Below, one piece after another: positions 1 to 5,286 of a DNA stretch of 6,380 nt (its first letter is position 1; every line of letters starts with the position of its first letter). The translations under genes and the position numbers were made by a program. A model generated the notes under the pieces. The model ran no database searches, was not told the DNA's origin, and saw nothing but the letters and a program-made list of their open reading frames with translations. The DNA is from Solobacterium sp. UBA1761 (GTDB lineage Bacteria > Bacillota_I > Bacilli_A > Erysipelotrichales > Erysipelotrichaceae), in assembly GCA_002315565.1 (NCBI GenBank), contig DCHD01000055.1, positions 1 to 6,380 of the forward strand, written 5' to 3'.

Positions 1-72
1 GATAAAGTGACCACAATATTTTAGTTTTGTAGTCTGATTGAACAAACTAAACTTGTCCAACACATTTCAGAG

Positions 73-100
73 TTTATGAGGATGGAAAGTAAAATATAAT
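73..100 (+). promoter_or_regulatory. Candidate sigma-A promoter of the lipoprotein gene
   Basis: A perfect TATAAT lies at 95-100. The best -35 match is weak: TTTATG at 73-78 with a 16-nt spacer, three of six bases of TTGACA. Transcription would start near 107 and give a leader of about 26 nt that still contains the Shine-Dalgarno. The -10 box is seen in the sequence. That it is used is inference, and such hexamers are common in AT-rich DNA. Confidence 0.4.
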
Positions 101-121
101 ATGTATATAGAAAATATTATG

Positions 122-128
122 AAGAGGG
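122..128 (+). promoter_or_regulatory. Ribosome binding site of the lipoprotein gene
   Basis: The purine run AAGAGGG ends four bases before the ATG at 133. It fixes the start and gives a protein that opens with a normal lipoprotein signal peptide. It is one of only two good Shine-Dalgarno sites in the window; the other is in front of the ATP-grasp gene. Confidence 0.65.
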
Positions 129-132
129 TAAT

Positions 133-1245
133 ATGAAAAAACATATAAGTTTATTATTGGTGTTAATGATTCTGTTGTCAGGTTGTTCAAAGTCTGATAA
201 TCCTGACGGAAGTGCAAAAGACAATGCAACGGAAGACGCAATTGAAGCTGTCTATCCTTCAGTAGTACTGACAATCAATCCTTCAATCGAACTGTTCTAC
301 GATACTGATTACAATGTGGTAAGTTGTGAATACATCAACGAAGATGCTAAAGATGCATGGTCAGATATCGATGTTACAGGTAAGAATGTTTCAGATGTAC
401 TTGAAGAACTGATTACAGTAGCAAAAGAAAAAGAATATCTCAATTATGACAATAAAGATATTCAGATCACATTGACTAAAGAAGATTCAGTATTACAGGA
501 AACTATTTCTCAAATGATTGATGAATATGTCGAAGCTTCAGAAACCAGTGTTATAGTAAATCTTGAACAGATAGATGAAAAAAACAATACAGTTGTTTTA
601 TCAACTGCTGAGAAAGATATAGATGCTTTAACAACTGAAAATATTGCCGGCATCTGGGTATCAGAAGAGTGGGTTAATCCATCAATTGACCTCAAATGGT
701 ACAATCCAAATTACACAAGAACTTTAGTTTTTATGGAAGATAATACTGGAGTTGAAGCGTTATATGTAAGTGAAAATGGTGCAAACTTTGCCGGTGGAGA
801 AAGAACATTCTATAATGCATTCTCATGGGCTTTAGATGGGTGGATCAGATTTGATTATTATTCTTATGAAGAATGGGCTGGCAATTGTGCGTATAAGGAT
901 TTATTTGATGATTTAATTGTAATTGATTGGAGCGATGGTATCGTGACATCTGGAACTGCTTATAAATATGAAATTCGTAACGGTAAATTATATCAATATA
1001 ATAGTGACACGGAGTATATTGTTTATCACAAAGTTGATTCATTTACAGAACCATATGTTGGAAACTGGTTTGGTCCTAATACCGTACAACATATGAACTC
1101 TATGGATTATACAAATCCAAAAGCAACATATAATGAGTTGGTCGCAACAAAAAACATCAATTTCAACGGAACAGACTACAGAAATGGAAATGGCATTAAA
1201 TTTACAAAAAATGGAAATGTATATACCTGTGTCGATGAATGGTAA
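133..1245 (+). CDS. Secreted lipoprotein with an RsgI-like middle domain
   Basis: This 370-residue protein is probably anchored to the outer face of the membrane. Seen: a Lys-Lys N-terminus, a hydrophobic core at about 5-15, and a lipobox LLSGC with the lipidated Cys at 18. A polar linker runs to about 40. Residues about 42-150 (SVVLTINPSIEL, then a stretch like NVVSCEYINEDAK and a helix with DVLEELITVAKEKEYLN) match the pattern I know for the extracytoplasmic middle domain of RsgI-type anti-sigma factors. That pattern includes the Asn49-Pro50 step, at which RsgI proteins of clostridia are reported to cleave themselves. The N-terminal cytoplasmic anti-sigma domain and the membrane helix of RsgI are absent, and no sigI gene lies nearby. 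Residues about 171-370 are rich in Trp, Tyr and Asn, start with GIWVSEEW, and look like a beta-rich extracellular domain that I cannot name. A second NPSIDL occurs at 182-187. The gene has its own Shine-Dalgarno and is followed by a terminator, so it is probably monocistronic. Its ligand and function are unknown. Confidence 0.85.
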   Translation: MKKHISLLLVLMILLSGCSKSDNPDGSAKDNATEDAIEAVYPSVVLTINPSIELFYDTDYNVVSCEYINEDAKDAWSDIDVTGKNVSDVLEELITVAKEKEYLNYDNKDIQITLTKEDSVLQETISQMIDEYVEASETSVIVNLEQIDEKNNTVVLSTAEKDIDALTTENIAGIWVSEEWVNPSIDLKWYNPNYTRTLVFMEDNTGVEALYVSENGANFAGGERTFYNAFSWALDGWIRFDYYSYEEWAGNCAYKDLFDDLIVIDWSDGIVTSGTAYKYEIRNGKLYQYNSDTEYIVYHKVDSFTEPYVGNWFGPNTVQHMNSMDYTNPKATYNELVATKNINFNGTDYRNGNGIKFTKNGNVYTCVDEW

Positions 1246-1319
1246 TTTAAAAAGAACAGCTTGATGGTATTTATCAACTGACCCAGCTTTAAACAAGTTA
1301 AGAACATTTCAGTTTTTAT

Positions 1320-1347
1320 GCCTTTCCCGTTTGAGAAAGGCTTTTTC
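1320..1347 (+). terminator. Rho-independent terminator after the lipoprotein gene
   Basis: GCCTTTC at 1320-1326 pairs perfectly with GAAAGGC at 1335-1341 across an 8-nt loop. TTTTT follows at 1342-1346, then CT. It lies 74 nt past the stop codon and separates the lipoprotein gene from the next operon. The + strand orientation is favoured because the opposite side of the stem lacks a clean T run. Confidence 0.8.
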
Positions 1348-1363
1348 TATCAAAAAACCGCCC

Positions 1364-1392
1364 TGTACATAACGTAATCTTAAGGATATAGA
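1364..1392 (+). promoter_or_regulatory. Candidate upstream promoter of the DUF975-fusion operon
   Basis: TGTACA at 1364-1369 matches four of six bases of a -35 box. It stands 17 nt before TATAGA at 1387-1392, which matches four of six bases of a -10 box. A start near 1399 would leave a 25-nt leader with almost no Shine-Dalgarno (only GAG at 1418-1420, three bases from the ATG). It competes with the TATAAT at 1412-1417, and the sequence alone does not decide between them. Confidence 0.3.
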
Positions 1393-1396
1393 TTAC
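1374..1396. repeat. 23-bp inverted repeat, possible operator
   Basis: GTAATCT at 1374-1380 and AGATTAC at 1390-1396 form a perfect 7-bp dyad around a 9-nt spacer. The centre-to-centre distance of the arms is 16 bp, compatible with a dimeric regulator on one DNA face. The dyad covers the -10 of the upstream promoter candidate and the -35 position of the downstream one, so either promoter could be blocked. As RNA it would be a weak hairpin with no T run, so it is not a terminator. I cannot assign a regulator. Confidence 0.4.
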
Positions 1397-1417
1397 ATTT
1401 ATCAAAAATAATATAAT
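1389..1417 (+). promoter_or_regulatory. Candidate leaderless promoter of the DUF975-fusion operon
   Basis: A perfect TATAAT at 1412-1417 ends six bases before the ATG at 1424. TAGATT at 1389-1394, 17 nt upstream, matches three of six bases of a -35 box. Transcription from this box would begin at or next to the start codon, giving a leaderless mRNA. This fits the lack of a real Shine-Dalgarno here. The TATAAT box of the DUF5131 gene has the same layout. Confidence 0.35.
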
Positions 1418-1423
1418 GAGAAC

Positions 1424-3241
1424 ATGTTTAATCTAAATAAAGCAAAAAGAGATGCGCGCAAGAACGTTAAATCAGATTATGTTGTATTTGTAATCACCTG
1501 TCTTTTGGCAGCATATCTGGGTAGCGCATATACATCTACATTGACAAGTTTCGAAGCTACAAAAGTATACGATGTCGCAAGTACTGTAACCAAGGAGGAG
1601 TACGAGACAAAGTCGCTCAGTGCTGACAGTGTTCTGACTGAACTTATTGTTGGAGATTTCGCCAAGAGTCAAAGTGACTCCGAAGAAATAGAAAAGACCG
1701 CAACTGAAAGAGATGTAAGAATTGGTGAACTGGAAATTTCCTATGCAAAAGGGGCTCTATCAAGCGTGGTAAACACTTTATCAAGCGGCAAAGTTCTGGT
1801 TATTATCTTCCAGACTATTATGTCGGTTACCAAATCGGAATCAGTTGCCAGAGCCATTTTTATTGTGCTTACAGCTGTTGTTGTTCTGGCGGCAACAATC
1901 TTTATAAGGGATACCTTTAAAGTTGTGTTGAGCCGTATTTTCCTTGAAGGACAGCATTATGACTATGTGAAACTTTCAAGATTCCTTTTCCTTTTCCGTG
2001 TAAGAAAATATAAAAAAGCATCCATAACGATGTTTGTGACAAATCTGTTCCAGCTTCTTTGGGATCTTACTATCATCGGTGGCATCATCAAGCACTATTC
2101 ATATTTCATGGTCCGCTATATCGTAGCTGAAAATCCGGATATTGATACAATGGATGCCATCAGACTGTCTGAAAAGATGATGGATGGACACAAATGGGAA
2201 CTATGCAAAACAGAATTCTCATTTATCGGCTGGTGGCTACTTGGAGCTGTTTCACTTGGTTTTACCAGAATTCTTTATTCCAATCCATATGAAGAATGTA
2301 CATATGTATCTTTCTATGAGTATGTAAGGACACTTGCAAAAGAAAATAATATTCCAACTGCTGATAGACTTAATGACATCTATCTTTATGAAAGAGCAGA
2401 TGAAGATAAACTGAAGGCAGCGTATGCCCATGCTGCAGAATTCTTAAGCGAAGAAGAGGAAATCAAACAGTATATGCGTGAACATGCAGGTAACTGGATT
2501 GAAAGAAAACTCGGCGTAATAATCAGATATACAAAAGAGGAAGAGAAGTTTAACGAGTGTGTTGAAAAACGTGACAAGATCAATGAATACCGTCATGTTC
2601 TGGCATATGAGCAGTATCCAGGAAGACTTTTCCCACAGCCTTTAGAAAGAAGAAACAACAGACTGGCTCATGTTCATTACTTAAGAAGATATTCAATCTG
2701 GACAGTTATCGTGATGTTCTTTGTCTTTGCGTTTATCGGCTGGAGTTGGGAAGTGAGCCTGCATCTTGTTGAAGACGGTGTATTTGTAAACAGAGGTACA
2801 ATGACTGGACCTTGGTTACCAATCTATGGTTCAGGTGGAGTCATGATTCTGCTTGTTCTTTACCGCTTCCGTGACAGACCTGCTTTAGAAGCGTCTCTTA
2901 CAATTGCGCTGTGTGGCGTTGTTGAATATTTTACTCATCTTTATCTTGAACTGATGTATCAGACAAAGTGGTGGGATTATTCAGGATATTTCCTGAATAT
3001 CGGCGGCAGAATCTGTGCTGAAGGTTTACTGGTGTTTATGCTTGGAGGCATGGCTATCGTCTATGCTCTGGCACCGCTTATTGACAATCAGGTAAGAAAA
3101 ATCAATCCGAAAGCAGTTAAGATTGTATCCATCATTCTTCTGATGTGTTTTGGATTTGATATGTATAAATCAGTACAGAATCCAAATACCGGTAAAGGTA
3201 TTACGGATTATGGTGAAGTTGAGGTAACGCAGGAAAAATAA
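1424..3241 (+). CDS. DUF975 / CmpB-type fused membrane protein
   Basis: This is a 605-residue integral membrane protein of unknown transport or scaffold role. Residues 1-300 fit the DUF975 family (PF06161). They begin with a basic amphipathic start NLNKAKRDARKN, have hydrophobic segments near 19-41, 142-161, 205-228 and 264-284, and carry the family-typical stretches YFMVRYIVAENPDID, SEKMMDGHKWEL and SFIGWWLLG. Residues about 301-420 are a charged, partly helical linker (EEEE at 343-346, KEEEK at 371-375). Residues about 424-552 fit PF06541, labelled 'putative ABC transporter permease' (CmpB type). The key stretches there are FIGWSWEV, VNRGTMTGPWLPIYG, the VEYFTHLYLE helix, KWWDYSGYFLN and GGRICAE, followed by a last helix at about 564-580. 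The start at 1424 is kept because the family homology begins at residue 3. It lacks a good Shine-Dalgarno, only GAG three bases upstream. The stop overlaps the next start (TAATG), so the two genes form an operon. The permease name is a family label only: no ATPase or substrate-binding gene is present here. Confidence 0.88.
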   Translation: MFNLNKAKRDARKNVKSDYVVFVITCLLAAYLGSAYTSTLTSFEATKVYDVASTVTKEEYETKSLSADSVLTELIVGDFAKSQSDSEEIEKTATERDVRIGELEISYAKGALSSVVNTLSSGKVLVIIFQTIMSVTKSESVARAIFIVLTAVVVLAATIFIRDTFKVVLSRIFLEGQHYDYVKLSRFLFLFRVRKYKKASITMFVTNLFQLLWDLTIIGGIIKHYSYFMVRYIVAENPDIDTMDAIRLSEKMMDGHKWELCKTEFSFIGWWLLGAVSLGFTRILYSNPYEECTYVSFYEYVRTLAKENNIPTADRLNDIYLYERADEDKLKAAYAHAAEFLSEEEEIKQYMREHAGNWIERKLGVIIRYTKEEEKFNECVEKRDKINEYRHVLAYEQYPGRLFPQPLERRNNRLAHVHYLRRYSIWTVIVMFFVFAFIGWSWEVSLHLVEDGVFVNRGTMTGPWLPIYGSGGVMILLVLYRFRDRPALEASLTIALCGVVEYFTHLYLELMYQTKWWDYSGYFLNIGGRICAEGLLVFMLGGMAIVYALAPLIDNQVRKINPKAVKIVSIILLMCFGFDMYKSVQNPNTGKGITDYGEVEVTQEK

Positions 3242-3243
3242 TG
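3231..3243 (+). promoter_or_regulatory. Coupled stop/start junction with weak RBS
   Basis: AGGA at 3231-3234 lies six bases before the ATG at 3241-3243. The A of that ATG is also the last base of the preceding TAA stop, so the genes overlap by one base as TAATG. This layout usually means terminating ribosomes re-initiate on the second gene, which keeps the two products in ratio. The overlap is seen; coupling is inferred. Confidence 0.7.
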
Positions 3244-4422
3244 CTGGCATTTGTATTTGCGCCATTCTTTATTGCTTTGGAAGCTCTGATTTATATCAGA
3301 GCAATAAAGCATCTTAAACAGTATAGAATCAGAGGAAAATATGCGATTTATCATGCTTTTGGCATGTTTCTTTTGAGCGGCGTGGTTTCAATTCTTTGCG
3401 GATTTGTGATGAGTTCTTCAAACCCTTTAAAAAGGGTATTTACCAGATTCGGCTTCTACTGGTTTGGGATCATCTGCTACTTTGCTTTGGCTTTGGTCTT
3501 TGCGTTAATCGTCAGATATATTATCTGGCTCATTATTAAAGATAAATATAATGTCAATAAAGCAAGACAGTATACTATTGTCTTTGTGGTTATATTTGCG
3601 GCTGTTATTTCGGTTTATGGGATTTATCACGCTCACAAACTCAAAATAAACAGTTATGAAATAGATGTTGATAAAAGCTCTGAAAGAGAGTCACTTAATG
3701 TGGCGCTGGTGGCTGATCTGCACATCGGCTATAATGTAGGACTTAAAGAGATTGAAGACATGGTAACAAAAATAAATGAACTCAATCCGGATATAGTGAT
3801 TATTGCCGGCGACATCTTTGACAATCAGTATGAAGCTGTTGAAAATCCCGAAAAGATGGCAGAACTGTTGAGAAATCTGAAATCGGCGTACGGAACCTAT
3901 GCGGTCCTTGGTAATCATGACATCGATGAAAAAATTCTGATGGGCTTCACCTTTGCTGGAAACGGTGATAAAGTGTGTATCTCAGATGATATGATGAAGC
4001 TGCTCAACAACAGCAATATCAACGTTCTTTATGATGACTATATTGAAATAGACGGCATCCAGATATATGGACGCCCTGATTCGCATAAATACAATCTGGG
4101 TTACGATTCAAGACTGTCACCGGTTGATGTCGTTTCAAAACTTGATGAAGATAAACCGATTATTGTGATTGACCATGAACCGTATGAATTAAGTGAGCTT
4201 GCAGATGCTGGGGTAGATGTGGATCTGAGCGGACATACTCACGACGGACAGATATGGCCAGCCAAGTATCTGAATTACCTGATCTGGGAAAACCCAGTCG
4301 GTTATCTTGAGGTCAATGGTATGCACAGTATTGTAACCAGTGGTATCGGACTGTTTGGACCCAATATGAGAGTTGGCACAGATGCTGAAATCTGCAGTAT
4401 AAAAATCAATTTTAAAGGGTAG
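3241..4422 (+). CDS. Membrane-anchored YkuE/YaeI-like metallophosphoesterase
   Basis: A 393-residue calcineurin-like phosphoesterase. Four hydrophobic segments occupy about 1-20, 36-57, 70-99 and 111-130, followed by a catalytic domain from about 151 to the end. All the dimetal ligand motifs are seen: DLH (Asp159, His161), GD (Asp191), GNHD (Asn225, His226), DHEP (His312) and GHTH (His332, His334), then DGQIWP. The order and the N-terminal helices match the YkuE/YaeI branch of metallophosphoesterases, whose characterised members hydrolyse phosphodiester or pyrophosphate bonds of membrane-linked substrates. The substrate here is unknown. By the positive-inside pattern of the loops, the catalytic domain could lie outside the cell if the four segments all cross the membrane and the N-terminus is outside, but I cannot settle the topology. 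Translation is coupled to the DUF975-fusion gene, which implies a shared membrane role. The stop codon lies inside the stem of the terminator. Confidence 0.9.
   Translation: MLAFVFAPFFIALEALIYIRAIKHLKQYRIRGKYAIYHAFGMFLLSGVVSILCGFVMSSSNPLKRVFTRFGFYWFGIICYFALALVFALIVRYIIWLIIKDKYNVNKARQYTIVFVVIFAAVISVYGIYHAHKLKINSYEIDVDKSSERESLNVALVADLHIGYNVGLKEIEDMVTKINELNPDIVIIAGDIFDNQYEAVENPEKMAELLRNLKSAYGTYAVLGNHDIDEKILMGFTFAGNGDKVCISDDMMKLLNNSNINVLYDDYIEIDGIQIYGRPDSHKYNLGYDSRLSPVDVVSKLDEDKPIIVIDHEPYELSELADAGVDVDLSGHTHDGQIWPAKYLNYLIWENPVGYLEVNGMHSIVTSGIGLFGPNMRVGTDAEICSIKINFKG
3267..3309 (+). other. Strong hairpin inside the phosphoesterase coding start
   Basis: CTTTATTGC at 3267-3275 is the exact reverse complement of GCAATAAAG at 3301-3309. 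Inside it GCTCTGAT at 3283-3290 is the exact reverse complement of ATCAGAGC at 3295-3302, around a TTAT loop. The two stems share only the GC at 3301-3302, so a 9-bp outer stem plus a 6-bp inner stem can form together. The structure starts 27 nt into the gene. It may tune translation of the second gene or RNA processing, or it may be chance. Confidence 0.45.
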
Positions 4423-4444
4423 CATAACAGCTACCCTTATTTTG
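4415..4444. terminator. Bidirectional terminator between phosphoesterase and tRNA
   Basis: AAGGGTAGC at 4415-4423 pairs with GCTACCCTT at 4430-4438 over a 6-nt loop, a perfect 9-bp stem. On the + strand the tail is TTATTTT (4437-4443). On the - strand the stem is followed by TTTAAAATTGATTTTT. It therefore can end both the phosphoesterase operon and the convergent tRNA transcript. The TAG stop at 4420-4422 is part of the 5' arm. Confidence 0.8.
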
Positions 4445-4448
4445 TATA

Positions 4449-4539
4449 TGGCGGAGATGCAGGGATTCGAACCCTGGGGCCGCTTGCGCGACCAAATGAT
4501 TTCGAGTCATTCTCGTTATGACCACTTCGATACATCTCC
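4449..4539 (-). tRNA. tRNA-Ser (anticodon CGA)
   Basis: A 91-nt serine tRNA on the - strand. The acceptor arms GGAGATG and CATCTCC pair fully, the discriminator base is G, and the CCA end is encoded (TGG at 4449-4451 on the + strand). The T arm is CAGGG-TTCGAAT-CCCTG. The anticodon stem is AATGA/TCATT around the loop CTCGAAA, giving anticodon CGA (4502-4504), which reads UCG. The long variable arm GGTCGC-GCAA-GCGGCC is the class II hallmark of tRNA-Ser. The D stem is short (TCG/CGA). It is convergent with the phosphoesterase gene, shares its terminator, and is divergent from the DUF5131 operon. No base looks damaged, so it should be functional. Confidence 0.96.
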
Positions 4540-4548
4540 ATGTGAATA

Positions 4549-4554
4549 ATTATA
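4549..4554 (-). promoter_or_regulatory. -10 box of the tRNA-Ser promoter
   Basis: ATTATA on the + strand reads TATAAT on the - strand and lies nine bases before the tRNA 5' end at 4539, so the transcript would carry only about 3 nt of leader. At 17 nt spacing the -35 position reads TTCCAT, a poor match (two of six). The box is seen; its use is inferred from its position. Confidence 0.5.
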
Positions 4555-4559
4555 AGCAA

Positions 4560-4565
4560 TATAAT
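4560..4565 (+). promoter_or_regulatory. -10 box of the DUF5131 / ATP-grasp operon
   Basis: TATAAT ends six bases before the ATG at 4572, so transcription would start at or next to the start codon. No Shine-Dalgarno lies between, and the -35 position falls on the tRNA 5' end with a poor match (TCCATG). It stands back to back with the tRNA -10 box, five bases apart, so the two promoters would compete for polymerase. Confidence 0.4.
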
Positions 4566-4571
4566 AATGTT

Positions 4572-5285
4572 ATGGAAGTAACTTACAACTGCTGGCATGG
4601 CTGTCATAAAAAATCTGAAGGATGTAAAAACTGTTACGTACACAGAAGAGATGATTCAATCGGAAAAGATGCCGACTTGGTTGTATGTAATAAAGATATC
4701 AATCTGCCAGTAAGAAAAGACAGATATGGTAACTACAAATATCCAGAAGGTACCAGTTTCATGACCTGCTTTTCAAGTGACTTTTTTATTGAAGAAGCAG
4801 ATGAATGGCGTGAAGAAGTTTTGAGATATATGAAAGAAAGAAGTGACTGTACTTTCTTTCTGATTACCAAAAGACCTGAAAGAATAGCTCTTTGTCTTAA
4901 TCCAAAGGATTATCCCAATCTTTCTATCGCCTGCACAATGGAGAACCAGAAAAGATTCGATGAACGCTTTCCAATCTATACGGCATTGGATATGAACTAC
5001 TACGGTATCATGATAGAACCGATGCTGGAAGATATTAACTTTAATGGTTATGACCTAAGTAAAATCAATATCATTACTGTAGGCGGAGAATCAGGTTATA
5101 ATGCCAGAACACTCAATTTTGACTGGGTCAGAAAGATTTATGACATGTGTAAAGAAAAAGGTATAAGATTCTATTTCCATCAGACAGGAGCAAAACTTCT
5201 TAAAGATGGAAAACTGTATAATATAGAAAGAAAATATCAGCACTCACAGGCTAAGAAAGCCTTTAAAGTTCAGGAGGACAGATAA
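4572..5285 (+). CDS. DUF5131 family (phage Gp37/Gp68-type) radical-SAM-like protein
   Basis: A 237-residue protein of the DUF5131 family (PF07505). Seen: an N-terminal Cys cluster Cys7, Cys11, Cys18, Cys21 in CWHGCHKKSEGCKNCYV, the family's GCxxxSxGCxxCY signature, which resembles an iron-sulfur or radical-SAM site but is not the classic CxxxCxxC. Also seen are ITKRPER at 98-104, IEPML at 148-152, GGESG at 171-175 and the C-terminal FHQTGAK at 202-208, all typical of the family. The activity is not established. An in-frame ATG at 4518 would add 18 residues encoded by the antisense of the tRNA-Ser gene. I reject that start because family similarity begins at residue 1 of the 4572 start. An in-frame GTG at 4542 also exists but has no ribosome site. 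The start has no Shine-Dalgarno and a TATAAT six bases upstream. The next gene begins one base after the stop, so they form an operon. The family occurs both in phages and in chromosomes; no phage structural gene is present here. Confidence 0.85.
   Translation: MEVTYNCWHGCHKKSEGCKNCYVHRRDDSIGKDADLVVCNKDINLPVRKDRYGNYKYPEGTSFMTCFSSDFFIEEADEWREEVLRYMKERSDCTFFLITKRPERIALCLNPKDYPNLSIACTMENQKRFDERFPIYTALDMNYYGIMIEPMLEDINFNGYDLSKINIITVGGESGYNARTLNFDWVRKIYDMCKEKGIRFYFHQTGAKLLKDGKLYNIERKYQHSQAKKAFKVQEDR
5272..5278 (+). promoter_or_regulatory. Strong ribosome binding site of the ATP-grasp gene
   Basis: AGGAGGA ends eight bases before the ATG at 5287 and lies within the last codons of the DUF5131 gene. 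It contains a full GGAGG core, in contrast to the first gene of the operon, which has none. The second product may therefore be made at least as efficiently as the first. Confidence 0.8.
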
Positions 5286-5286
5286 C

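Noticed and set aside
21..50. Imperfect inverted repeat TTAGTTTTGT / ACAAACTAA as a terminator of an upstream gene
   Set aside because: It has a 9-bp stem with one bulge, almost all A-T pairs, an 11-nt loop and no T run on either strand, so it is too weak to call.
1039..1296. Open frame of 85 residues on the - strand over the end of the lipoprotein gene
   Set aside because: Low-complexity Ile/Cys/Phe-rich translation, as expected from the antisense of an AT-rich gene, with no family signal and overlap with a real gene.
2684..3079. True ABC transporter permease
   Set aside because: The family carries that label, but no ATP-binding subunit, substrate-binding protein or permease EAA-type loop is visible, so I keep the neutral family name.
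3422..3437. Palindrome ACCCTTT-AA-AAAGGGT in the phosphoesterase gene
   Set aside because: It lies in a coding region between membrane segments, the arms leave too small a loop, and no regulatory context is apparent; likely a codon coincidence.
4449..4539. tRNA-Ser as an integration site of a phage or island that brought the DUF5131 gene
   Set aside because: The DUF5131 family has a phage name, but the gene lies on the 5' side of the tRNA. I find no second copy of the tRNA 3' end and no integrase in the window.
4437..4643. Open frame of 68 residues on the - strand spanning the tRNA
   Set aside because: It consists mainly of the translated tRNA-Ser sequence and the antisense of the DUF5131 start, so it is not a protein gene.
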